64,000 nucleotides of DNA. Origin: Aeromicrobium massiliense JC14 (GTDB lineage Bacteria; Actinomycetota; Actinomycetes; Propionibacteriales; Nocardioidaceae). Within the stretch, counting starts at the first letter, position 1, and the number at the start of each line of letters is the position of its first letter. A program made the position numbers and the translations under genes. Of this stretch, positions 21,000 to 28,651 are shown one piece after another. The stretch spans positions 1,137,141-1,201,140 of the forward strand of contig NZ_HE978636.1 of assembly GCF_000312105.1 (NCBI RefSeq), written 5' to 3'. Under the pieces are notes generated by a model. The model did not search any database. It was not told the origin of the DNA and saw nothing but the letters and a program-made list of their open reading frames with translations.

Positions 21000-22490
21000 G
21001 TGCCTCGCGGAGACGGACGCCTTACGCACGACCTCGATCCTCAGGACCGTGGACCCCAGGACGCCTGCGGCGTCTTCGGGGTCTGGGCCCCGGGGGAGGA
21101 GGTCGCCAAGCTGACCTACTTCGGGCTCTACGCCCTGCAGCACCGCGGCCAGGAGTCCGCCGGCATCGCGGTGAGCAACGGCCGCCAGATCCTGGTCTAC
21201 AAGGACATGGGCCTGGTCTCCCAGGTGTTCGACGAGGCCACGCTCGAGTCGCTCACCGGCGACGTCGCGATCGGCCACTCGCGCTACTCGACCACCGGCG
21301 CTAGCGTCTGGCAGAACGCCCAGCCGACGTTCCGGCCCACCGCCACCGGCTCGGTCGCCCTGGCCCACAACGGCAACCTCACGAACACCGCCGAGCTGAT
21401 CGCCACCCTCGCCGAGCGCGAGACCGGCACCCCGGCCCGACAGGGTGAGCTGCAGACGTCCGACACCGGGGCCATGGCCTCGCTGCTGTCGTCCTACCCC
21501 GACCGCACCGTCGAGCAGGCCGCCTTCGAGGTGCTGCCCATGCTCCGCGGCGCGTTCTCCCTGGTCTTCATGGACGAAGGGACGCTCTACGCCGCCCGTG
21601 ACCCGCAGGGCATCCGCCCGCTGGTGCTCGGCCGGCTCGAGAGCGGCTGGGTCGTGGCCAGCGAGACCGCCGCGCTCGACATCGTCGGCGCCTCCTACAT
21701 CCGCGAGGTCGAGCCGGGCGAGTTCATCGCCATCGACGCCGCGGGCGTGCGCAGCGAGCGGTTCGCCCCCGCCGCGCCGAAGGGCTGCCTGTTCGAGTTC
21801 GTCTACCTCGCGCGTCCCGACACCCGCATCTCCGACCGCCGCGTGCACACCGTGCGGGTGGAGATCGGCCGCCGCCTGGCCCGCTCCAACCCGGTCGAGG
21901 CCGACCTGGTCATCCCGGTGCCGGAGTCGGGCACGCCGTCGGCGATCGGCTACGCCGAGGAGTCCGGCATCCCGTTCGGCCACGGCCTGGTGAAGAACTC
22001 CTACGTCGGACGCACGTTCATCCAGCCCTCGCAGACGCTGCGCCAGCTGGGCATCCGGCTCAAGCTCAACCCGCTGCGCGACGTCATCGCCGGCAAGCGG
22101 CTCGTGGTGGTCGACGACTCGATCGTCCGCGGCAACACCCAGCGCTCGCTCGTGCGGATGCTGCGCGAGGCCGGCGCCGCCGAGGTGCACGTGCGCATCT
22201 CCAGCCCGCCGGTCAAGTGGCCCTGCTTCTACGGCATCGACTTCGCCTCGCGCGCCGAGCTCATCGCCAACGGCGCCTCGACCGAGGAGATCTGCCGCTC
22301 GATCGGTGCCGACTCGCTCGCGTACGTCGAGCTGGACGAGCTCATCGAGGCCACGGAGGTCCCCAAGGACGACCTGTGCCGCGCCTGCTTCGACGGCATC
22401 TACCCGGTGCCGCTCCCCGAGGACGACCTGATCGGCAAGCACCTGCTCGAGGACCGCACGCCGAACCCCGAGCTGAAGGTGCTGCCATGA
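21000..22490 (+). CDS. purF: Amidophosphoribosyltransferase
   Basis: This is the first committed enzyme of purine synthesis (PRPP plus glutamine to phosphoribosylamine), 496 aa. A propeptide of about 22 residues precedes Cys23 (DACGVFGVW), the expected N-terminal nucleophile after cleavage. ALQHRGQESAG and HSRYSTTG belong to the glutaminase domain, and LVVVDDSIVRGNT is the PRPP site (about 366-378). Cysteines in KWPCFYGID and LCRACF are placed as in Fe-S-containing B. subtilis-type enzymes. The stop overlaps purM (ATGA). Confidence 0.96.
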   Translation: MPRGDGRLTHDLDPQDRGPQDACGVFGVWAPGEEVAKLTYFGLYALQHRGQESAGIAVSNGRQILVYKDMGLVSQVFDEATLESLTGDVAIGHSRYSTTGASVWQNAQPTFRPTATGSVALAHNGNLTNTAELIATLAERETGTPARQGELQTSDTGAMASLLSSYPDRTVEQAAFEVLPMLRGAFSLVFMDEGTLYAARDPQGIRPLVLGRLESGWVVASETAALDIVGASYIREVEPGEFIAIDAAGVRSERFAPAAPKGCLFEFVYLARPDTRISDRRVHTVRVEIGRRLARSNPVEADLVIPVPESGTPSAIGYAEESGIPFGHGLVKNSYVGRTFIQPSQTLRQLGIRLKLNPLRDVIAGKRLVVVDDSIVRGNTQRSLVRMLREAGAAEVHVRISSPPVKWPCFYGIDFASRAELIANGASTEEICRSIGADSLAYVELDELIEATEVPKDDLCRACFDGIYPVPLPEDDLIGKHLLEDRTPNPELKVLP

Positions 22491-23554
22491 CCACGTCCCC
22501 CAGCAGCTACGCCGCCGCCGGCGTCTCCGTCGCCGAGGGCGACCGCGCCGTCGAGCTGATGAAGCAGTGGGTCGAGAAGTCCCGCCGGCCCGAGGTCGTC
22601 GGCGGCATCGGCGGCTTCGCCGGCCTGTTCGACGCCTCCGCGCTCAAGCGCTACTCCCGCCCGCTGCTGGCCACCTCGGCCGACGGCGTCGGCACCAAGG
22701 TCGCCATCGCCCAGGCCATGGACGTCCACGACACGATCGGGTTCGACCTGGTCGGCATGCTCGTCGACGACCTGGTCGTGTGCGGTGCCGAGCCGCTGTT
22801 CCTCACCGACTACATCGCCACCGGCAAGGTCGTGCCAGAGCGCATCGCCGACATCGTCAAGGGCATCGCGATGGCCTGCGCCGAGTCGGGCACCGCGCTG
22901 CTCGGCGGCGAGACGGCCGAGCACCCCGGTCTGCTGGGCGTCGACGAGTACGACGTCGCCGGCTCGACCACCGGCGTGGTCGAGGCCGACCGCCTGCTGG
23001 GCGCCGAGCTCGTCCGCCCCGGCGACGTCGTGGTCGCCATGCGCTCGTCCGGCCTGCACTCCAACGGCTACTCGCTGGTGCGCCACGTCCTGCTCAACCA
23101 GGCCGGCTGGCAGCTCGACCGCGAGGTGCCCGAGCTCGGCGGCACCCTGGGTGCCGAGCTGCTCACCCCGACGCGGCTGTACACCAAGCCGTGCCTGGCG
23201 CTGGCCGACCAGCTCGAGGTCCACGCGATGTCGCACGTCACCGGCGGCGGGCTCGCCGCCAACCTGGCGCGCGTCCTGCCCGACTCGGTGTCGGTGCGCG
23301 TCGACCGCGGCACCTGGACCCGCCAGCCGATCTTCGACCTCGTCGAGCAGGTGGGCTCGGTGCCGCAGGCCGACCTCGAGGAGGCGCTCAACATCGGCGT
23401 CGGCATGATCGCGCTGGTCGCTCCCGACGCCGCCGACGCGGCCGTCCGGCTGCTCGCCGACCACGGTGTCGACGCCTGGATCGCCGGCGACGTCGCCGCC
23501 GCGGGCGTGCACGGAGACGGCGGGACGGTCACCCTCACGGGCACCCACGGCTAG
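22487..23554 (+). CDS. purM: Phosphoribosylformylglycinamidine cyclo-ligase (AIR synthetase)
   Basis: This enzyme converts FGAM to AIR using ATP and has 355 aa. SYAAAGVSVAEGDRAVELMK is the usual N terminus. TSADGVGTKVAIA, DLVVCGAEPLFLTDYIATG and GGETAEHPG carry phosphate- and Mg-binding residues, and HVTGGGLAANLAR lies in the C-terminal domain. It is coupled to purF by a 4-bp overlap, the standard purFM order in actinomycetes. Confidence 0.96.
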   Translation: MTTSPSSYAAAGVSVAEGDRAVELMKQWVEKSRRPEVVGGIGGFAGLFDASALKRYSRPLLATSADGVGTKVAIAQAMDVHDTIGFDLVGMLVDDLVVCGAEPLFLTDYIATGKVVPERIADIVKGIAMACAESGTALLGGETAEHPGLLGVDEYDVAGSTTGVVEADRLLGAELVRPGDVVVAMRSSGLHSNGYSLVRHVLLNQAGWQLDREVPELGGTLGAELLTPTRLYTKPCLALADQLEVHAMSHVTGGGLAANLARVLPDSVSVRVDRGTWTRQPIFDLVEQVGSVPQADLEEALNIGVGMIALVAPDAADAAVRLLADHGVDAWIAGDVAAAGVHGDGGTVTLTGTHG

Positions 23555-23691
23555 GCCGTCGAACGTCCCTGAGGCACCACGAGTCACCCCGGTGTGACAT
23601 CCGTGGGGCTGGTTCGTGCTTTCCCGTCATCGTTGGGTAGGGTGGGTGCCACGACGTATTGATGCCTATCTCTCTGTGAGGGGGTCGACCC

Positions 23692-23868
23692 ATGGGGCGC
23701 GGCCGAGCCAAAGCCAAACAGACCAAGGTCGCTCGCGATCTGAAGTACCGAACGTTCGACACGGACTTCACCGATCTTCAGCGCGAGCTCCACGGGGAGT
23801 CGGGTGACCCGATCCCCGACCAGTACGTCGACCTCGTGCATCAGCGCGAGGACCCGGCCGCCAGCTGA
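23692..23868 (+). CDS. DUF3073 small protein
   Basis: This 58 aa basic-then-acidic protein begins MGRGRAKAKQTKVARDLKY, the hallmark of the actinobacterial DUF3073 family that lies after purM. The function is unknown; the RNA- or ribosome-binding look of the N terminus is an impression only. GAGGGGG about 8 nt upstream is the RBS, and TAGGGT at 23638-23643 is a plausible -10. Its end is followed by the terminator at 23902-23933. Confidence 0.88.
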   Translation: MGRGRAKAKQTKVARDLKYRTFDTDFTDLQRELHGESGDPIPDQYVDLVHQREDPAAS

Positions 23869-23901
23869 GCTGGCCAGCCGGGCCCTCGCCCGTCTGCTCG
23901 T

Positions 23902-23933
23902 CTCGATCCTGCTGCTACGGCAGCAGGATCGAG
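23902..23933. terminator. Bidirectional hairpin terminator
   Basis: A perfect 14-bp stem (23902-23915 with 23920-23933) with TACG loop. It covers the last codons of the minus-strand dehydrogenase gene and lies 33 bp after the DUF3073 stop. Confidence 0.75.
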
Positions 23934-25006
23934 CGCAGTCGTCCCACCTGACGCATCCGCTGCTCGGCCAGTCGGTCGGCAGCCTGCGACGGCGGCACAC
24001 CCTCCGCCTTCGCGGTCTCCAGCACGTCCAGCGTGGTGTCGAAGATGCCCGTGGCGCGTGACTTGGCGCGGTCGAAGTCGAAGCCCTCGAGCTCGTCGGC
24101 CACCTGGATGACGCCTCCGGCGTTGACGCAGTAGTCCGGCGCGTACACGATGCCGCGGTCGGCCAGCTGCTTCTCCACGCCGGAGTGCGCCAGCTGGTTG
24201 TTGGCGGCGCCGCACACGATGCGCGCGGTCAGGACGTCCACCACCTCGTCGCTGAGCGCTCCGCCGAGCGCGCAGGGCGCGTAGACGTCGAGCTGGTCGC
24301 GCACGAGCGCGTCGGTGGACTCCGCGACCTCGATGCCCGGGTACGTCTCGCGCAGCCGCTCGACGGCGGCAGCGTCGACGTCGGTGACGACCACGCGGGC
24401 GTCCGCCTCGACAAGCAGCCCGGTGAGGTGGCGACCGACCTTGCCCACACCGGCCACGCCCACGCGGCGTCCGGCCAGCGAGGTGTCGCCCCAGACGTGC
24501 TGCGCGCTCGCGCGCATGCCCTGGAAGACGCCCCAGGCGGTGAGCACCGAGGAGTCGCCAGCACCGCCGTGCTCGACGGTGCGGCCGGTGACGTAGCGCG
24601 TCTCGCGGGCGATGACGTCCATGTCGGGGCTGAAGGTGCCGACGTCGCAGGCGGTGAAGTAGCGGCCGCCCAGGGTGTCGACGAACCGGCCGTACGCGCG
24701 CAGCAGCGCCTCGGACTTGTCGCGGCGCGGGTCGCCGATGATGACCGCCTTGCCGCCGCCCAGGTCGAGGCCGGCGAGCGCGTTCTTGTAGGCCATGCCC
24801 TGGCTGAGCGCGAGGACGTCGGCGAGCGCGGCCTGCTCGGAGCCGTACGGGTAGAAGCGCGTGCCGCCGAGGGCGGGGCCCAGCGCGGTCGAGCTGATGG
24901 CGATGATCGCCTTGAGGCCGGAGTCGGCGTCGTGGCAGAACACGACCTGCTCGTGCGGCGCGCCGAAGGCGGACACGGGCAGGTCGTCGGTGCGGTGGTC
25001 GGTCAC
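23915..25006 (-). CDS. Leucine/valine-type amino acid dehydrogenase
   Basis: This NAD-dependent oxidative deaminase of branched-chain amino acids has 363 aa, the size of Streptomyces Vdh and bacillar Leu[10 protein letters not shown] and [19 protein letters not shown] carry the two active-site lysines (about residues 65-90). CDVGT is the catalytic Asp segment, and [13 protein letters not shown] is the NAD fold (about 180). GTG at 25006 has GAGGAG 6-11 nt upstream; the longer reading from 25087 is His/Pro-rich junk. It would supply 2-keto acids for branched fatty acid primers, which is inference. Confidence 0.93.
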   Translation of the reverse strand: MTDHRTDDLPVSAFGAPHEQVVFCHDADSGLKAIIAISSTALGPALGGTRFYPYGSEQAALADVLALSQGMAYKNALAGLDLGGGKAVIIGDPRRDKSEALLRAYGRFVDTLGGRYFTACDVGTFSPDMDVIARETRYVTGRTVEHGGAGDSSVLTAWGVFQGMRASAQHVWGDTSLAGRRVGVAGVGKVGRHLTGLLVEADARVVVTDVDAAAVERLRETYPGIEVAESTDALVRDQLDVYAPCALGGALSDEVVDVLTARIVCGAANNQLAHSGVEKQLADRGIVYAPDYCVNAGGVIQVADELEGFDFDRAKSRATGIFDTTLDVLETAKAEGVPPSQAADRLAEQRMRQVGRLRSILLP

Positions 25007-25110
25007 GGTGGTGAGCTCCTCGGTTCGCGGACGGCGGTGGTGGGCCGGCCGGTGGTGCGGCCACGGGGTGTGGTGGCCTGGCCCCACTGTAGTGCGACCT
25101 GCGTCACACC

Positions 25111-25116
25111 TACGAT
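25111..25116 (+). promoter_or_regulatory. -10 element for the fatty acid hydroxylase gene
   Basis: TACGAT ends 6 nt before the ATG at 25123, leaderless layout. On the other strand TACAGT (25091-25086) could be the -10 for the dehydrogenase gene. Confidence 0.5.
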
Positions 25117-25122
25117 CGCGGC

Positions 25123-26088
25123 ATGGACCTGTGGGAGTCGTTGGACCCGCTCAAGAACCCGTTGACGTACGCCGCGCCGTTCTTCGTGCTCTGCATCGGC
25201 ATCGAGCTGGCCGCTCTGCGCTGGCTGGACGACGACCACGAGCACCCGCGCACCGGGTACGAGGCGAAGGACGCACGCACCAGCATCTCGATGGGCGTGG
25301 TGTCCGTCGCGGTGCTGACCGTCTACAAGATCATCACCTTCTTCGCCTTCGTGGCGGTGTACTCCTACCTGGCGCCGTGGCAGCTGCCCACCGACACCTG
25401 GTGGTACTGGCTGCTCGTCGTCCTCGGCGTCGACCTGGCCTACTACTGGCACCACCGCTTCTCGCACCGCGTGCGGCTGGGCTGGGCCGGGCACCAGGCC
25501 CACCACAGCAGCGAGTTCATGAACTTCGGCACCGCGCTGCGGCAGAAGTGGAACCCGTGGTTCGAGTTCTTCTTCTGGCTCCCGCTGCCGTTGCTCGGGT
25601 TCGCCCCGTGGACGCTGTACGTGGCGTTCGCGCTCAACCTCGTCTACCAGTTCTTCACCCACACCGAGACGATCGGACGGCTGCCGCGGCCGGTGGAGTG
25701 GCTGTTCAACACCCCGTCCCACCACCGCGTCCACCACGGCAGCGACGCGGAGTACCTCGACACGAACTACGGCGGCATCCTCATCGTCTGGGACCGGATG
25801 TTCGGCACCTTCGTGCGCGAGGGGCGGCGGCCGACGTACGGACTGACCAAGCCGGTGGGCACGCACAACCTGCTGCGGCTCCAGTACGGCGAGTACGCCC
25901 GCATCGTCCGCGACCTGCGGCATGCGCGGTCGTGGCGCGAGCGGGCCGGCTACGTCCTCGGCCCGCCCGGCTGGGTGCCTGCGGGTGAGAGCGCCACCAG
26001 CACGTCCCCGGAGTCGCCGGACGCGACGACGGCCGAGACGAGCCAGGACGTCCGCGTGTCGACCAGGGCGAAGTCGTCCCACTCGTAG
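25123..26088 (+). CDS. Sterol desaturase / fatty acid hydroxylase family protein
   Basis: This di-iron membrane oxygenase has 321 aa. Four or five hydrophobic segments surround three histidine clusters: WHHRFSHR (about 108-115), [10 protein letters not shown] (about 123-132) and [20 protein letters not shown] (about 202-221). The substrate is a lipid but not known. The last ~46 residues (from about 276) are a Ser/Thr-rich tail encoded opposite the 3' end of the minus-strand gene at 25950, unlike the usual end of the family near GPPGW, so the tail may be a late extension. Confidence 0.9.
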   Translation: MDLWESLDPLKNPLTYAAPFFVLCIGIELAALRWLDDDHEHPRTGYEAKDARTSISMGVVSVAVLTVYKIITFFAFVAVYSYLAPWQLPTDTWWYWLLVVLGVDLAYYWHHRFSHRVRLGWAGHQAHHSSEFMNFGTALRQKWNPWFEFFFWLPLPLLGFAPWTLYVAFALNLVYQFFTHTETIGRLPRPVEWLFNTPSHHRVHHGSDAEYLDTNYGGILIVWDRMFGTFVREGRRPTYGLTKPVGTHNLLRLQYGEYARIVRDLRHARSWRERAGYVLGPPGWVPAGESATSTSPESPDATTAETSQDVRVSTRAKSSHS

Positions 26089-26462
26089 CCGGGCACGACC
26101 TCGAGCAGTCCGACGGCCGTGAGGCGGTGGTGCCCGCTGAGGTCGGGCGCGCGACCGGCGACGTGCACCTGCACGGCGAGGTCACCGCAGTGCAGCACGA
26201 GCTCGAGCGGGGCCCGGCCGGAGAGCGCCCACTCGACCGGGCGCTGGGCCGAGACGGTCCCCGTGGCCCGATAGCGGCGCTGGGCGGCCGGGGCCGACGC
26301 GTCGACGGCCAGCACGCCGTCGCCGCTGAGCGGTGGGCCGACAGCGTCCGCGTGGAGCCGCAGCCCGACGCCGTGCCAGATCTCGCCTGGTGCCGGCCGT
26401 GGCGGGTCGTCATCGGCTGACGCAGCGCCGGACAGCAGCGCCCACCACGGCTGACCCGTCAC
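25950..26462 (-). CDS. Unknown protein coupled to the SDR gene
   Basis: This 170 aa protein is not recognised. It is soluble, with many strands and few lysines. Its GTG overlaps the SDR stop (GTGA), and codon bias looks like that of real genes up to [19 protein letters not shown]. It shares 139 bp antisense with the end of the hydroxylase gene. A ligand-binding or accessory role beside the SDR is conceivable, but nothing in the sequence proves it. Confidence 0.65.
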   Translation of the reverse strand: MTGQPWWALLSGAASADDDPPRPAPGEIWHGVGLRLHADAVGPPLSGDGVLAVDASAPAAQRRYRATGTVSAQRPVEWALSGRAPLELVLHCGDLAVQVHVAGRAPDLSGHHRLTAVGLLEVVPGYEWDDFALVDTRTSWLVSAVVASGDSGDVLVALSPAGTQPGGPRT

Positions 26463-27217
26463 AGGGCGCGGGTGGCGCCGCCGTCGACCGGCAGCATGAC
26501 GCCGGTGAGGTAGCCGGCAGCGGGGGAGAGGACGAACGCGGCGACACGGCCGAACTCCTCGGGACGTCCGTAGCGGCGCAGCGGGATCGTCGCCGAGCCG
26601 GCGGCCCGGGCGGCCTCGGGGTCGCCGCCCAGCGCGTCCAGCTCCTGCACGCGCTCGGTGTCGACGCGACCGGGCAGCAGCCCGTTGACGCGCACGCCAC
26701 GCGGGCCGAGCTCGTCCGCGAGGGTCTTGGCCGCCATGGCCAGGCCGGGCCGCAGCCCGTTGCTCAGGCCGAGCCCGCCGATCGGCTGCTTGACCGACGT
26801 GGACAGGACGAACGCGATCGACCCGCCGTCCTCGGTCAGGGCTCCGGCGACCGCACGGGCCACGCGCAGGCCGCCGACGACGATGCTGTCGAACGCCGCG
26901 CGCCACTGCTCGTCCGTCGCCTCGGAGACCGGGCCCGGGGGCGGACCGCCCACGCTCACGAGCGCTCCGTCGAGCCGGCCGAAGCGCTCGAGCGCCGCGT
27001 CGACGAGGGCCTGCGCGGTGCCCGGGTCGGCGTTGTCGAGGGCGAGACCGTGGGCGCGCTCGCCGAGCGCCGCCACGGTGGCGTCGACGCTCTCCTGGGT
27101 GCGGGACGAGACCACCACGTTCGCGCCCTCGGCGACGAGCACCTCCGCCGTGGCGCGGCCGAGGCCGCGGGTGCCGCCGGTGACGAGAAAGGTGCGTCCG
27201 CTGAGTCCGAGGTCCAT
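26459..27217 (-). CDS. Short-chain dehydrogenase/reductase with non-canonical active site
   Basis: This Rossmann-fold SDR has 252 aa. The coenzyme motif TGGTRGLG lies at residues 13-20, and GGPPPG stands where NNAG usually occurs. Catalytic Ser (VLSTS, about 139) is kept, but the segment aligned with Tyr-x-x-x-Lys reads SNGLR (152-156), so Tyr and Lys appear replaced by Ser and Arg. Pro-Gly after strand six (LLPGRVDTERV) is normal. It may be a reductase with altered chemistry or a binding protein. TACCGT (27229-27224) lies 6 nt before the ATG, leaderless layout. Confidence 0.88.
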   Translation of the reverse strand: MDLGLSGRTFLVTGGTRGLGRATAEVLVAEGANVVVSSRTQESVDATVAALGERAHGLALDNADPGTAQALVDAALERFGRLDGALVSVGGPPPGPVSEATDEQWRAAFDSIVVGGLRVARAVAGALTEDGGSIAFVLSTSVKQPIGGLGLSNGLRPGLAMAAKTLADELGPRGVRVNGLLPGRVDTERVQELDALGGDPEAARAAGSATIPLRRYGRPEEFGRVAAFVLSPAAGYLTGVMLPVDGGATRAL

Positions 27218-27265
27218 GTCGTCACGGTATCCCCGTCCGTTCACCCGGACGCGGCATGCTCGGAC

Positions 27266-27391
27266 CGTGAGCGAGCGGAGCGAGCGAGCCGTTAAGAGCA
27301 TCGCGGACGGGCCTTCGTACCGTGCGCTCTTCACGGAGGTCCGTCCGTGAGCGAGCGGAGCGAGCGAGCCGTCGAGGGCATCGCGGACGGG
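27266..27391 (+). repeat. Start-site repeat element with 80-bp direct duplication
   Basis: The 45 bases from about 27266 recur from 27346 with three mismatches (80-bp period). Each copy starts with GTGAGCGAGCGGAGCGAGCG. The first copy precedes the permease gene, and the second forms its first ~15 codons. Another member lies at 54886-54986. Confidence 0.8.
27267..27350 (+). CDS. 27-codon mini-ORF of a start-site repeat element
   Basis: The GTG-started mini-ORF reads VSERSERAVKSIADG then PSYRALFTEVRP and stops at TGA, which overlaps the GTG of the amino acid permease gene (GTGA). A very similar 28-codon ORF lies before mnhC (54888-54974). The mini-ORF ends with ACGGAGGT, a strong RBS for the next gene. 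Whether the peptide is made or matters is unknown. Confidence 0.45.
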   Translation: MSERSERAVKSIADGPSYRALFTEVRP

Positions 27392-28651
27392 CTGCGGCGA
27401 CGGCTGGGGCTGGGGTCGGCGGTCGTCATCGGGCTGGGCTCGATGCTGGGCGCCGGCGTCTTCGTCGCGCTCGCGCCGGCGGCGGCGCTGGCCGGGGACG
27501 CGCTGCCGGTCGCGCTCGTGGTGGCCGCCCTCGTCGCCGCGGCCAACGCGTCCTCGATGGCGGTGCTGGCGGCCCGCTGGCCGCAGTCGGGCGGGGCCTA
27601 CGTGTACGGGCGCGAGGCGCTCGGACCGGTGTGGGGCTATCTGGCCGGCGTCGCGTTCGTGGTGGGGAAGCTGGCGTCGTGCGCGGCGATGGCGCTCGCC
27701 GTGGGCGCCTACGCCTGGCCCGGGCACGCACGCGTCGTGGCAGTACTCCTGGTCGTCGGGCTGACGGCGCTCGGCTGGTGGGGCGTGCAGCGGACGACGG
27801 TGGTGATGGCCGTGATCGTCACGGTCGTCCTCGTGGCCCTGGCGGCAGTCGTCGCCGTGGGCGCCGGGGCGCCGCGGGTGGTCGGTGGCGCCGAGCCGGG
27901 CGGCGTCCGCGACGTGCTGGCCGCCGCCGGGGTCATGTTCTTCGCCTTCGCCGGGTACGCCCGGGTCGCGACGCTGGGGGAGGAGGTGCGCGACCCGGCG
28001 CGCACCGTCCCGCGGGCGGTCGGGATCGCGCTCGGCGTCGTCCTGGTCGTCTACGCGGCGGTCGCCTGGACCGGTGTGCGCGTGCTCGGTGTCGAGGACC
28101 TCGCCGCCTCGACCGCGCCGCTGGTGGACGTCGTCGAGGCGGCCGGCGCCGACGCGCTCGCGCCCGTCGTCCGGGTCGCGGCGGCGCTCGCCGCGGGCGG
28201 TGCGCTGCTGGCGCTGCTGCTGGGTGTCTCCCGCACGGTGCTGGCCCTCGCCCGCGACCGACACCTGCCCGGCGTCCTGGCGGGCGTCGACGCTCGTCAT
28301 GGCGTCCCCCGTCCCGCCGAGGCCGCGATCGCCGTGGTCGTGGCGCTCCTGGTGCTGGTCGGCGACCTCGGGACGGTCGTCGGTGCGTCGTCCTTCGGGG
28401 TGCTGCTCTACTACGCCGTCGCCAACGCGGCGGCGCTCACGCTGCGGACGCGGCGAGGCCGGCGTCGGGTGGTGCCCGTCGCCGGCCTCGCCGGGTGCCT
28501 CGCGCTCGGCTGGACGCAGCCGCTGGACGCGGTGCTGCCCGGTGCCGTCGTGCTCGCGCTGGCGCTGGTCGCCTACGCGGTCACGCGGCGTGCGCGCCCG
28601 GGGCGTGCGGCTTCGACAGACGGTTCGGCCACCAGAACCAGCGACCCGTGA
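27347..28651 (+). CDS. APC-family amino acid permease
   Basis: This amino acid/polyamine/organocation transporter has 434 aa and about 12 transmembrane segments. GLGSMLGAGVFVALAPAAA (about 25-43) is the APC helix-1 signature, and GGAYVYGREALGP follows. The first ~15 residues (MSERSERAVEGIADG) come from the upstream repeat element, so the ancestral protein probably began nearer LRRRLGLGS. The RBS CGGAGGT lies in the repeat. The 3' end overlaps the convergent MmpL gene by 71 bp. The substrate is unknown. Confidence 0.9.
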   Translation: MSERSERAVEGIADGLRRRLGLGSAVVIGLGSMLGAGVFVALAPAAALAGDALPVALVVAALVAAANASSMAVLAARWPQSGGAYVYGREALGPVWGYLAGVAFVVGKLASCAAMALAVGAYAWPGHARVVAVLLVVGLTALGWWGVQRTTVVMAVIVTVVLVALAAVVAVGAGAPRVVGGAEPGGVRDVLAAAGVMFFAFAGYARVATLGEEVRDPARTVPRAVGIALGVVLVVYAAVAWTGVRVLGVEDLAASTAPLVDVVEAAGADALAPVVRVAAALAAGGALLALLLGVSRTVLALARDRHLPGVLAGVDARHGVPRPAEAAIAVVVALLVLVGDLGTVVGASSFGVLLYYAVANAAALTLRTRRGRRRVVPVAGLAGCLALGWTQPLDAVLPGAVVLALALVAYAVTRRARPGRAASTDGSATRTSDP

